A stretch of 64,000 bases of DNA from Sphaerisporangium fuscum (GTDB lineage: Bacteria; Actinomycetota; Actinomycetes; Streptosporangiales; Streptosporangiaceae). Both the position numbers and the translations under genes were made by a program. The notes below the pieces were generated by a model, which was not told where the DNA came from, searched no databases, and saw nothing but the letters and a program-made list of their open reading frames with translations. Below are positions 50,207-58,393 of this stretch, in pieces. Within the stretch, counting starts at the first letter, position 1. Each line of letters opens with the position of its first letter. Location of the stretch: assembly GCF_018531465.1 (NCBI RefSeq), contig NZ_JAHDTF010000035.1, forward strand, positions 62,001 to 126,000, read 5' to 3'.

Positions 50207-51417
50207 GCGCCGGTCGCCGCCTCGGCGGGCACGCCGAGGGCGAGCACCGCGGTGTCGTCCTCCAAGCCCCGGCCAAAGCCCTCCAGCAGGCCCTTGACGG
50301 CCTCGACCGCCTCGGCGGGCGAGGCCGAGGGCAGCCGGTCGGCGAAGGCCAGCAGGGCCTCCTGCCCGAAGCGCCCCTCCTCCGAGCAGGTGCGCGCGTC
50401 GATCAGCCCGTCGGTGTACAGCAGCAGCGTGTCACCCGGCCCGAGGCGCGTGCCGGTCGACACGAATGACGGCGAGGGCAGTATCCCGGCCGGCATGCCG
50501 CCCGGCGTCGGCAGGTAGCAGGCCGGGCCGTCCGCGGACAGCAGCAGCGCCGGAGGGTGGCCTCCGCTCGCCAGCGCCACCTCGAAACCCTCCGCGCCGG
50601 GGGTGAGGGTCCCGGCGATGACCGTGCAGTACCGCGTCGCCTCGTTCGCGTAGCGCTCGTGCAGGGCCGTGTCGAGGGTGCTCAGCATGCCTGCCGGGTC
50701 GGGGGCGTGCAGGGCGGCGGCCCGCAGCGTGTAGCGGGTCAGCGAGGTCACCGCCGCCGCCTCCGGGCCCTTGCCGCACACGTCCCCCAGGAAGAAGCAC
50801 CAGCGTCCGTCGCCCAGCGCGAACAGGTCGTAGAAGTCGCCGCCCAGGTTGTCAGATGAGGCCGTTTGGTAGTGGGCGGCCGCTTCCAGTCCCGGGACGT
50901 CCGGCAGCGAGGGAGGCAGCAGGCTCTGCTGCAGCGTGGCCAGCACCTTCTGCAGCCGTTCGCGGTCCTGCTCGGCCTCCTGGCGGGCGCGCAGTAACTC
51001 CTTCTCGTACGCCCTGCGGTCCCGGGCGTCGAACACCGTGGTCCTGATCAACATCGGCAGGCCGTCCGCGCCGGTCTTCACCACCGAGGTGACCAGCACC
51101 GGCAGCCGTCCGCCGTCCGCCGTTCTCAGCTCCAGCGCGATGCCGCTGATCTCGCCCTGCATGCGCAGCAGGGGCGCGAAGTGGGTCTCGTGGTAGAGCT
51201 TCCCGCCGACGGTGAGCAGGTCGGAGAAGTACTTCCGGCCCACCACCTCCTCGCGCCGGTGGCCGAGCCAGCCGAGCAGCGTCTGGTTGATCTTGGCGAT
51301 CTTGCCGTCCAGCAGGGTGGACAGGTAACCGCACGGGGCGTTCTCGTAGAGATCCTCGGCGCTGTCCTCCAATAGTGCCGTGAATTCCGTATCCGTCTGC
51401 CGCGATCGGTTCATCAT
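50173..51417 (-). CDS. PAS domain-containing SpoIIE family protein phosphatase (RsbP-like)
   Basis: A 414-residue protein. A PAS domain at about 15-135 (ENAPCGYLSTLLDGKIAKIN, GWLGHRREEVVGRKYFSDLL), a coiled linker at about 140-170, and a PP2C/SpoIIE domain at about 180-400: GGDFYDLFALG, DVCGKGPEAAAV, GGHPPALLL, LYTDGLIDARTC, EDDTAVLAL. The metal-binding Asp set is intact. In Bacillus the PAS-PP2C protein RsbP dephosphorylates an anti-anti-sigma factor and needs the hydrolase RsbQ. Here the upstream gene is an rsbQ homologue, now broken. Its ATG would overlap the original rsbQ stop. Confidence 0.92.
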   Translation of the reverse strand: MMNRSRQTDTEFTALLEDSAEDLYENAPCGYLSTLLDGKIAKINQTLLGWLGHRREEVVGRKYFSDLLTVGGKLYHETHFAPLLRMQGEISGIALELRTADGGRLPVLVTSVVKTGADGLPMLIRTTVFDARDRRAYEKELLRARQEAEQDRERLQKVLATLQQSLLPPSLPDVPGLEAAAHYQTASSDNLGGDFYDLFALGDGRWCFFLGDVCGKGPEAAAVTSLTRYTLRAAALHAPDPAGMLSTLDTALHERYANEATRYCTVIAGTLTPGAEGFEVALASGGHPPALLLSADGPACYLPTPGGMPAGILPSPSFVSTGTRLGPGDTLLLYTDGLIDARTCSEEGRFGQEALLAFADRLPSASPAEAVEAVKGLLEGFGRGLEDDTAVLALGVPAEAATGAQSQLLRRKLR

Positions 51418-52209
51418 TCCCGGGCGAAGCCGGCGATGGCCTCAAGTGGCTTCGGGGGCGCTCAGCTGCGGACAGTGGCCGGTCGCGTCGAGCGTGATCA
51501 GCCGGCTGCCGCCGATCGCCGCGTGCACTCAGGCGCCGACCTCGCGCGGTGCGATCACGTCCTGCTCGCATTCCAGGATCAACGTCGGCAGCGTGACCGT
51601 CGCCAGGTCGTCCCGGTGGTCGGCCAGGAAGGTGGTGCGGGCGAACACCCGGGCGATCGCCGGGTCGGTGCGGCAGAACGCGTTGGTCAGCTCCTCGCCG
51701 AGCTCGGGCCGCTCCGGGTTGCCCATGATCACCGGTCCCATGGCGGCGGACCAGCCCAGGTAGTTGGCCTCCAGCGAGTCCAGGAGCTCCTCGATGTCGG
51801 CGGCGCTGAACCCGCCCCGGTAGTCGCCGTCGTCGATGTAACGGGGCGAGGGCACCAGGAGCACCAGCTTGCCGAACCGCTCGGGTTCGCGGGCCGCGGC
51901 CAGCACCCCGACCATGGCGCTCACCGAATGCCCCACGAACACCACGTTCCGCAGGTCGAGCTCCTGGCAGATGTCCAGCACGTCCTGGGCGTAGCCGTCC
52001 AGCGAGCCGTAGCGCTCCTCGCTCCAGGCCGACAGGTCCGACCGGCCCGAGCCGACGTAGTCGAACAGGACCACCGGGAACTCCTCGGCCAGCACCGGTG
52101 CCACCAGCCGCCAGAGGTTCTGGTCACAGCCGAACCCGTGCGCGAGCATCACCACCGGCGCACCGGGCCGACCGTTCACCACAACGTTGTTCCTGCTCCG
52201 TACGTCCAT
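51414..52209 (-). pseudogene. rsbQ: RsbQ-like alpha/beta hydrolase, disrupted by an in-frame stop and a frameshift
   Basis: The readable frame (51529-52209) gives 226 residues: MDVRSRNNVVVNGRPGAPVV, HGFGCDQNLWRLVAPVLAEE, nucleophile Ser in VGHSVSAMVG and Asp in LECEQDVIAP, ending REVGA at TGA. Past the TGA, the same frame continues homologous: VHAAIGGSRLITLDATGHCP with the catalytic His, QLSAPEAT, then a second stop. Removing one T there restores EAIAGFARE and a TGA overlapping the phosphatase ATG. The product would lack the catalytic His. Either a true pseudogene or a sequencing fault. Confidence 0.8.
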
Positions 52210-52289
52210 CTGGACATCGTCTCATTCCGCCGATAATTCTTGACTCGCCACATCTACCCAGAAAACGGGCAAATCACGGCGCGGCGGGT

Positions 52290-53039
52290 TCAGAGTGGCC
52301 AGGTCTCCCGCCGCCAGGCGGCGTCCCAGAACATCCACTCGTAGCGCGACGTCGTGACGAAGTGCTCGGTGGCCCGGGCGCGCTGCGCGGGGGTGGCCTC
52401 CCGGCCGGTGCGGTCGGCGAGGGCGACCACGCGGCGCACCACGCTCTGGAAGGCCTCGTCCCCGTAGGTCGCGATCCACCGGCGGTACAGCGGGTCGGGA
52501 GACGAACGTTCGAGCAGCGCCTCGCCGACCCGGGCGTAGATCCAGTAGCAGGGGAGCACCGCGGCGAGACCGTCGAGGAACGACCCGCCGTACACCGTCG
52601 CCAGCAGATAACTGGTGTAGGCGCGGGTCGTCGGCCCGACGGGCAGCGCCGCCGCCTCCCCGGCCGACCCGCCGAGCTGCGACATGAACTCCGCGTGCAT
52701 CTCCTGCTCGGCGGCGATCGCCCCGACCGCGTCGGCGGCGAAGGCCCGCACGTCGTCCTCCTCCGGGGCCCTGGCCGCGCACAGGGCCAGCGCGCGGGCG
52801 TAGTCACGCAGGTAGTGCGAGTCCTGCACCACGAAGTGGCGGAAGGCCTCGCGCGGCAGGGTGCCGTCGACCAGGCCCGTGATGAACGGATGGTCGAGGA
52901 TCGCCGCGTAGATCGGCTCGATCGCCGCCCACAACTCCTGGCTGAAGGACCACGGGCCGGGCTCCTCCATGGACGGCCGTGTGGCGGTTTCGACGGGGGA
53001 CGGCCCCAGGCTCGCCCCGGGGAACAGTGCGTCGGACAT
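52290..53039 (-). CDS. tenA: TenA family thiaminase II / aminopyrimidine aminohydrolase
   Basis: A 249-residue all-helical enzyme that salvages the thiamin pyrimidine. HFVVQDSHYLRDYARALAL holds the active-site Asp, AAVLPCYWIYARVGEALLE the catalytic Cys, and SRYEWMFWDAAWRRETWPL the C-terminal Glu helix. The N-terminal 20 residues before WSFSQELWAAI are an extension. It lies directly behind a TPP riboswitch, which fixes the pathway. No other thi gene is adjacent. Confidence 0.92.
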   Translation of the reverse strand: MSDALFPGASLGPSPVETATRPSMEEPGPWSFSQELWAAIEPIYAAILDHPFITGLVDGTLPREAFRHFVVQDSHYLRDYARALALCAARAPEEDDVRAFAADAVGAIAAEQEMHAEFMSQLGGSAGEAAALPVGPTTRAYTSYLLATVYGGSFLDGLAAVLPCYWIYARVGEALLERSSPDPLYRRWIATYGDEAFQSVVRRVVALADRTGREATPAQRARATEHFVTTSRYEWMFWDAAWRRETWPL

Positions 53040-53050
53040 CGTTTCGGACC

Positions 53051-53141
53051 AACTCCCTACGCCGGCATGACCCGGTCAGGTTCAGGCGGTCTGTGGCCGC
53101 GCCAGCCACACTCTCAGCCCGATGCGCCGGGCTCCCGCGGT
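53051..53141 (-). ncRNA. TPP riboswitch (THI element)
   Basis: Read on the minus strand, the region contains GGGAGCC, then GGGCTGAGAGTG (53111-53124 region), and CCTGAACCTGACCGGGTCAT and GCCGGCGTAGGGA (about 53053-53085). These are the two TPP-binding arms in the right order and spacing, ending a few bases before the tenA ATG. Thiamin pyrophosphate should switch tenA off. Confidence 0.92.
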
Positions 53142-53192
53142 GTCCGATCGAGGCTAACGCACGAACCGCGCGCCGCCACGGGGGACCGTCCC

Positions 53193-53214
53193 CGTTAAGG
53201 ACGCGTCAAGATCG
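53193..53214 (+). promoter_or_regulatory. Direct-repeat site upstream of the KimA-like gene (candidate KdpE-type operator)
   Basis: CGTTAAGGACG (53193-53203) and CGTCAAGATCG (53204-53214) match at 8 of 11 positions and have an 11-bp period, the format bound by OmpR-family response regulators such as the one encoded downstream. Confidence 0.5.
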
Positions 53215-53282
53215 GAGCCGCCGGTGTCATGAACGCGTTAGGGCCGCTGTCCTGCGGATTCGTGCCCTACTTAAATGGAGGT

Positions 53283-55274
53283 GTGAAGCTCGAAGCCTCC
53301 AAGCGAGTGCTCGTGGGAAGGCCGCTGCGCAGCTCGCAGCTGGGCGAGACGCTCCTGCCGAAGAAGCTGGCGCTTCCCGTCTTCTGCAGCGACGCCCTGT
53401 CGTCCAACGCGTACGCCACCGAGGAGATCCTGCTGGCGCTCGGCCTGGGCGGGCTGGCGATGCTGACGCTCACCCCGTGGGTGGCGCTGGCCGTGGCGGT
53501 GCTGCTGGTGGTGGTCGTCGCCTCCTATCGCCAGACCTGCCACGCCTATCCGCGAGGTGGCGGCGCGTACACCGTCAGCCGCGAGAACCTCGGCCGCGAC
53601 GCGTCGCTGATCGCCGCCAGCGCGCTGCTGGTCGACTACGTGCTGACCGTCGCGGTGTCGGTCGCGGCGGGCGTGGCCAACATCGTCTCCGCGCTGCCGT
53701 CGCTGTCGCCGTACGCGGTGCAGATCTCGATCGGCATGGTCGCGGTGCTGACCGTCATGAACCTGCGCGGCGTCAAGGAGTCCGGCACCGTCTTCGCGAT
53801 CCCGACCTACGGCTTCATCTTCCTGGTGTTCACCATGATCCTCTGGGGTGTGGCGCGGATCGCCGCGGGACATGTGCCGGTGGCCGAGTCGGCCGGGTTC
53901 GGCGTCTCGCCCGCGACCCAGGCCACGGGGGCGCTCGCGCTGCTGCTGGCGCTGCGGGCGTTCTCCCAGGGCTGCACCGCGCTGACCGGTGTGGAGGCGA
54001 TCAGCAACGGCGTGCCGAACTTCCGCAGACCCAAGAGCAGGAACGCCGCCACGACCCTCGCCGTCATGGGCGCCATCGCGGTGGCGATGTTCGGAGGGAT
54101 CACCGCCCTGGCCGTCGTCACGCGGGTGCACGTGGCCGACACCCCCTGGCATCTGACCGGCACGCCGGCGGGGTACCAGGCCAAGACCGTGATCGCGCAG
54201 GTGGGCGCGGCGGTGTTCGGCGGTGCCTCGCCGTTGTTCTTCCTGCTGACCGCCTTCACCGCGGGGATCCTGATCCTGGCGGCCAACACCGCCTTCAACG
54301 GTTTCCCCATCCTGGCCTCGATCCTCGGCCAGGACGGCTTCCTGCCGCACCAGTTCGGCAGGCGCGGCGACCGTCTGGTCTTCAGCAACGGCATCATCCT
54401 GCTGGCGCTGCTGGCCGGCGGGCTGATCTGGGCGTTCCACGCCAGCACCACCCGCCTGATCCAGCTGTACATCATCGGGGTGTTCGTCTCCTTCACCCTC
54501 AGCCAGGCCGGCATGGTGCGCCACTGGACCCGCCTGCTGGCCACCTGCGACCCGGCCGCCCGCAGGCACCTGCACCGCGCGCGTGCCGTCAACGCCCTGG
54601 GTGCCTGCTTCACCGGCCTGGTGCTGATGGTGGTGCTGGTGACGAAGTTCACGCACGGCGCCTGGATCGTCGTGATCGCCATGCCGCTGGTGTTCCTGCT
54701 GATGAAGGGCGTGCGGCGGCACTACGACACGGTGGCGGACGAGCTGCGGCCCGGCCCGCAGGGCGTCACCCTGCCGAGCAGCGTGCACGCCGTGGTGCTG
54801 GTGTCCAAGCTGCACACCCCGACCCTGCGGGCCCTGGCGTTCGCCCGCGCGACGCGCCCGAGCACGCTGACGGCGGTGACCGTGCAGAGCGCCGACACCG
54901 AGGCCCTGGAGCGCGAGTGGACCGAGCGCGGCATCCCGGTGCCGCTGACCGTCCTCGACTCGCCCTACCGCGAGATCACCGGACCGGTGCTCGACTATGT
55001 CTCGCACCTGCGCCGCAGGAGCCCGCGCGACGTGGTGTCGGTGTTCATCCCCGAGTACGTCGTGGGGCACTGGTGGGAGCAACTGCTGCACAACCAGAGC
55101 GCCCTGCGGCTGAAGACGAGGCTGCGGTTCCGGCCGGGCGTCATGGTCACCAGCGTGCCCTGGCAGCTGGGCTCGGCCGCCGGACTCGCCCGCCGCCCCG
55201 ACGAGCAGGCGGCCATCGAACAGCACACCGAGCAGAAGGCGGCCGTCGAACGGCACAGCGCCGCGGGTGTGTGA
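53283..55274 (+). CDS. KimA-like APC family potassium permease
   Basis: About 663 residues with some 12 membrane helices between about 20 and 480 and a cytosolic tail of 180 residues. VGRPLRSSQLGETLLPKKLA, LPVFCSDALSSNAYATEEIL, SYRQTCHAYPRGGGAYTVSR and EAISNGVPNFRRPKSRNA are characteristic of the YdaO/KimA group of proton-coupled K+ importers. Start is uncertain: GTG 53283 abuts GGAGG, while an ATG at 53229 would add 18 codons including two TTA codons, rare in this genome. It is followed by a KdpD-like kinase and KdpE-like regulator. Confidence 0.8.
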   Translation: MKLEASKRVLVGRPLRSSQLGETLLPKKLALPVFCSDALSSNAYATEEILLALGLGGLAMLTLTPWVALAVAVLLVVVVASYRQTCHAYPRGGGAYTVSRENLGRDASLIAASALLVDYVLTVAVSVAAGVANIVSALPSLSPYAVQISIGMVAVLTVMNLRGVKESGTVFAIPTYGFIFLVFTMILWGVARIAAGHVPVAESAGFGVSPATQATGALALLLALRAFSQGCTALTGVEAISNGVPNFRRPKSRNAATTLAVMGAIAVAMFGGITALAVVTRVHVADTPWHLTGTPAGYQAKTVIAQVGAAVFGGASPLFFLLTAFTAGILILAANTAFNGFPILASILGQDGFLPHQFGRRGDRLVFSNGIILLALLAGGLIWAFHASTTRLIQLYIIGVFVSFTLSQAGMVRHWTRLLATCDPAARRHLHRARAVNALGACFTGLVLMVVLVTKFTHGAWIVVIAMPLVFLLMKGVRRHYDTVADELRPGPQGVTLPSSVHAVVLVSKLHTPTLRALAFARATRPSTLTAVTVQSADTEALEREWTERGIPVPLTVLDSPYREITGPVLDYVSHLRRRSPRDVVSVFIPEYVVGHWWEQLLHNQSALRLKTRLRFRPGVMVTSVPWQLGSAAGLARRPDEQAAIEQHTEQKAAVERHSAAGV

Positions 55275-55284
55275 CAGTGGAACC

Positions 55285-56718
55285 ATGGTGGACGCGGCAC
55301 CCACGCCTGCGCCTCGCGCCGAGCACGAGGGCCGGTTGCCGCTGCCCGGCGCCGGGCTGCCGGGTTCCCGGCGCGGGGCGGCGTTCGTGCTGGCCGCCGT
55401 CGCGCTGCCCGCGCTGACGGCCGTCCTGGTCGCCCTGCGCGGCACGCTGGCGCTGGAGAGCGTCCTGCTGCTGTACCTGCTGGCCGTGGTCGTCGTCGCG
55501 GTCGTCGGCGGCACCTGGCCGGCCCTCGTCGCCGCGGTGGCCTCGTTCCTGCTGGCCAACTTCTTCTTCGCCGAGCCGCTCGGCACCTTCTTCGTGTCCG
55601 GCCGCGACAGCCTCATCGCCCTGACGGTCTTCCTGGCCGTGGCCGTCACGGTCAGCGTCACCGTCGACATGGCGGCCCGAAGGCGGGTGGCCGAGTCGCG
55701 CAGCCGCATGGAGGCGCGGATCATGTCCCGCGTCGCGGCCGAGCCCGTGGCCGAGGCGTCGCTGAGCGCCGTGCTGAACCAGGTGCGTTCGACCTTCGCG
55801 ATGCGCTCGGTCGCGCTGCTCGAACGGCGGGGGGACGGCGAGCGGCAGCTCGGGCTGGTCGGCCCTCCCCTCACCGGCCGTCCCGCCATCAGCGTGACCG
55901 CGGGCCCGGGGCTGCGCCTGGTCGGCGAGGGGCCGCAGATCTTCGCCGAGGACCGCCGCGTGCTGAGCACCCTGGCGCAGGCCGCGGGGCGGGTGGTGGA
56001 GGGGCGCAGGCTCGCCGGTCAGGCCCGGCAGGCGCGCGAGCTGGCCGAGATCGACCGTGTTCGCGCGGCGTTGCTGGCGGCCGTGGGCCACGATCTGCGC
56101 ACTCCGCTGGCCGGCATCAAGGCCGCCGTCTCCAGCCTGCGGCAGGCCGACGTCGAGTGGAGCGAGGCGGACCGGCAGGAGCTGCTCGCCGCCATCGAGG
56201 ACTCCACCGACCGGCTCGGCGACCTCATCGCCAACCTGCTCGACATGACCAGGTTGCAGGCCGGCGCGCTCAGCATCTCCCTGCGCCCGGTCGCGGTCGA
56301 CGAGATCGTCGCCAGCGCGCTGATCGGCCATCCGGCGGCGCTGACCGAGGTCGAGGTGCCCGACGACCTGCCGCACGTGCTCGCCGATCCCGGCATCGCC
56401 GAGCGCGTGGTCGCGAACCTGGTCGCCAACGCCCGGCGCTTCTCGCCACCGGGCCGGCCGGTGCGCGTCCAGGCCGAGGCGGGCGCGGCGACCGTACGGC
56501 TCCAGGTGATCGACCGCGGGCCGGGTGTCCCCGAGAGCGGCTGGGAGCGGATGTTCCAGCCGTTCCAGCGCCTGGACGACCGCTCGCCCGGCGGCAGTGG
56601 TCTCGGCCTCGCCATCGCCCGCGGCTTCACCGAGGCCATGGGCGGCACCCTGCGCCCCTCCGCCACCCCCGGTGGCGGACTCACCATGACCATCACCTTG
56701 CCGAGGGCGTCCACATGA
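55285..56718 (+). CDS. KdpD-like sensor histidine kinase (DUF4118 type, short)
   Basis: A 477-residue kinase. Four close membrane helices at about 30-125 (LESVLLLYLLAVVVVAVVGG, ASFLLANFFFAEPLGTFF) form a DUF4118 domain; a GAF-like region follows; then HisKA with LAAVGHDLRTPLAGIKAAV and HATPase with VVANLVANARRFSPPG, DRGPGVPE and GGSGLGLAIARGF. The N-terminal KdpD sensor and USP domains of full-length KdpD (about 890 residues) are missing. An earlier GTG at 55267 overlaps the permease stop. Linked to the KimA-like gene. Confidence 0.88.
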   Translation: MVDAAPTPAPRAEHEGRLPLPGAGLPGSRRGAAFVLAAVALPALTAVLVALRGTLALESVLLLYLLAVVVVAVVGGTWPALVAAVASFLLANFFFAEPLGTFFVSGRDSLIALTVFLAVAVTVSVTVDMAARRRVAESRSRMEARIMSRVAAEPVAEASLSAVLNQVRSTFAMRSVALLERRGDGERQLGLVGPPLTGRPAISVTAGPGLRLVGEGPQIFAEDRRVLSTLAQAAGRVVEGRRLAGQARQARELAEIDRVRAALLAAVGHDLRTPLAGIKAAVSSLRQADVEWSEADRQELLAAIEDSTDRLGDLIANLLDMTRLQAGALSISLRPVAVDEIVASALIGHPAALTEVEVPDDLPHVLADPGIAERVVANLVANARRFSPPGRPVRVQAEAGAATVRLQVIDRGPGVPESGWERMFQPFQRLDDRSPGGSGLGLAIARGFTEAMGGTLRPSATPGGGLTMTITLPRAST

Positions 56719-56746
56719 CGATCATCCTGTCGCGGGCGTTCGCGCC

Positions 56747-57469
56747 GTGACGCGCGTTCTCATCGTCGACGACGAGCTGCCGCTGCTGCGCGCGCTCGGC
56801 ATCAACCTGCGCGCCCGTCACTACGAGGTCGACACCGCGGCCGACGGTGCCACCGCGCTGTCGCTGGCGGCCAGGCACCCGCCCGACGTCGTCATCGTCG
56901 ATCTCGGTCTGCCCGACATCGACGGTGTCGAGGTGGTGCGCGGGCTCCGCGGCTGGTCGGCGGCGCCGATCATCGTGCTCTCGGCGCGTGAGCAGCAGGC
57001 CGACAAGGTCACCGCCCTGGACGCCGGGGCCGACGACTACGTCACCAAGCCGTTCGGCATGGACGAGCTGCTGGCCCGGATCCGTGCCGCGCTGCGCCGC
57101 GCCGCCCCGGCCACCAACGAGCCGGTCGTGCACACCGGGGCCTTCACGGTCGACCTGGCGGCGAAGAAGGTCGTGGCGGGTGACCGGGAGATCCGTCTCA
57201 CGCCGACCGAGTGGCAGATCCTGGAGGTGCTCGTCCGCAACTCCGGCAAGCTGGTGGACCACCGCCGGCTGCTCCACGACGTGTGGGGGCCCGCCTACGG
57301 CACCGAGACGAACTACCTGCGCGTCTATCTCGCCCAGTTGCGCCGCAAGCTGGAGCCCGACCCCGCCCACCCGCGGTACCTGATCACCGAGCCGGGCCTC
57401 GGCTATCGCTTCGAGCCCGCCGGCCGGTCGGCCTCAGGGGGAGATGAACCTGCCCAGCAGGTGCCGTAG
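56747..57469 (+). CDS. KdpE-like OmpR family response regulator
   Basis: A 240-residue regulator. Receiver: MTRVLIVDDELPLLRALGIN with the acidic pair, phospho-Asp in VVIVDLGLPDIDG, Lys in DDYVTKPFGMDE. Effector: winged helix with IRLTPTEWQILEVLVRNSGK and ETNYLRVYLAQLRRKLEPDP, the KdpE spelling. GTG start, 29 bases after the kinase gene. It probably controls the KimA-like permease through the direct repeat at 53193. Its 3' end overlaps the MarR gene by 36 bp. Confidence 0.92.
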   Translation: MTRVLIVDDELPLLRALGINLRARHYEVDTAADGATALSLAARHPPDVVIVDLGLPDIDGVEVVRGLRGWSAAPIIVLSAREQQADKVTALDAGADDYVTKPFGMDELLARIRAALRRAAPATNEPVVHTGAFTVDLAAKKVVAGDREIRLTPTEWQILEVLVRNSGKLVDHRRLLHDVWGPAYGTETNYLRVYLAQLRRKLEPDPAHPRYLITEPGLGYRFEPAGRSASGGDEPAQQVP

Positions 57470-57880
57470 CTGGTCCCGCTCTTCGGGGGTCAGGTGGGCC
57501 AGCAGGTCGCCGTTGACGCGGACGGCGACCTGCTCCGCGCGGGCGAACAGCTCCCGGCCCGCTTCGGTGAGCTCCACGGCGTAGGCGCGCCGGTCGCCGA
57601 TGGCGGGCCGGCGGACGGCCAGGCCGCGGGCCTCGAGATCGTCGACGGTCCGCACGATCGACGACTTGTCGCTGCCGGTGAGCGCGCCCAGTTTGCGCTG
57701 GTTGACCGCGCCGTGCCGTACCAGGTTGAGCAGCACGCCGAAGTGGCGGCCCTCGATGCCCAGCGGGGTGAGCGCCTCGGAGAACGCCGCGGACGCGCGC
57801 TTGCCCGCGAGCTGCAGCAGCGGCCCGAGGCTGTAGTCGCGGCCTGGCGGTGGTGGGCCAGGGGGCTGTTCAGCATCCAT
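57434..57880 (-). CDS. MarR family transcriptional regulator
   Basis: A 148-residue repressor with a winged helix at about 35-105: GVLLNLVRHGAVNQRKLGAL, TGSDKSSIVRTVDDLEARGL, and wing VRRPAIGDRRAYAVELTEAG. The proline-rich first 15 residues are atypical. Divergent from a membrane protein/multicopper oxidase operon across a perfect 16-bp palindrome, so it most likely represses both. Confidence 0.92.
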   Translation of the reverse strand: MDAEQPPGPPPPGRDYSLGPLLQLAGKRASAAFSEALTPLGIEGRHFGVLLNLVRHGAVNQRKLGALTGSDKSSIVRTVDDLEARGLAVRRPAIGDRRAYAVELTEAGRELFARAEQVAVRVNGDLLAHLTPEERDQLRHLLGRFISP

Positions 57881-57909
57881 CGTGTCTCCAGTGTAGGGTG
57901 ACCGGAGAT

Positions 57910-57925
57910 TGTCTCAAACGAGACA
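57910..57925. promoter_or_regulatory. MarR operator
   Basis: TGTCTCAAACGAGACA is a perfect inverted repeat (six-base arms, AAAC centre) in the 72-base gap between MarR and the membrane/oxidase operon. Confidence 0.65.
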
Positions 57926-57952
57926 GTCTCTCGACGGCCATTTGAGGGTTCG

Positions 57953-58393
57953 ATGACGACTTCTCCCCTACTCGCCGCGACCGGCCGCGACCGTACCGAC
58001 CGGCCCCCACGCTGGGTGCGGTGGCCCTTCCGCGTCACGATGACGGTGGCCGCGGTGCTGCTGTTCGACCAGGCGGTGTTCGCCGGGCAGTTCCTGTCGG
58101 GCACGTTCGCCGCCCTGCACACCCACCGGGAGAACGCCACGGTCGCCGGGATCGCCGTGCTGGTCGCCGCGCTCGCCGCGATCCCCATCCGGTGGCCGGG
58201 CCGCGGGCCGGTCTGGCCGGCGCTCGCCTGCCTCGGGCTGTTCGGCCTCGTCGCCCTGCAGATCATGCTGGGCTTCGCGCGGACGCTGACCGTGCACATC
58301 CCGCTCGGGGTCTCGATCATCTTCCTCGGGGCGCTGCTGACCTACTCGGCCTGGCGCCGGCCCCGTCCGGCGGAGGACGGCGGGCGGGCATGA
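57953..58393 (+). CDS. Four-helix membrane protein upstream of multicopper oxidase
   Basis: A 146-residue protein with four predicted helices (MTVAAVLLFDQAVFAGQFL, ATVAGIAVLVAALAAIPI, ALACLGLFGLVALQIMLGF, LGVSIIFLGALLTYSAW). His residues lie in ALHTHREN and TVHIPLG, which could hold heme or copper. It resembles DUF6220-like small membrane proteins in layout, but I do not claim a family. Its stop overlaps the oxidase start (ATGA), implying joint function. Confidence 0.75.
   Translation: MTTSPLLAATGRDRTDRPPRWVRWPFRVTMTVAAVLLFDQAVFAGQFLSGTFAALHTHRENATVAGIAVLVAALAAIPIRWPGRGPVWPALACLGLFGLVALQIMLGFARTLTVHIPLGVSIIFLGALLTYSAWRRPRPAEDGGRA

Noticed and set aside
51529..51531. Selenocysteine or programmed readthrough at the rsbQ TGA
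   Set aside because: A second lesion (one-base frameshift) follows, homologues have an ordinary codon there, and no structured readthrough element is visible.
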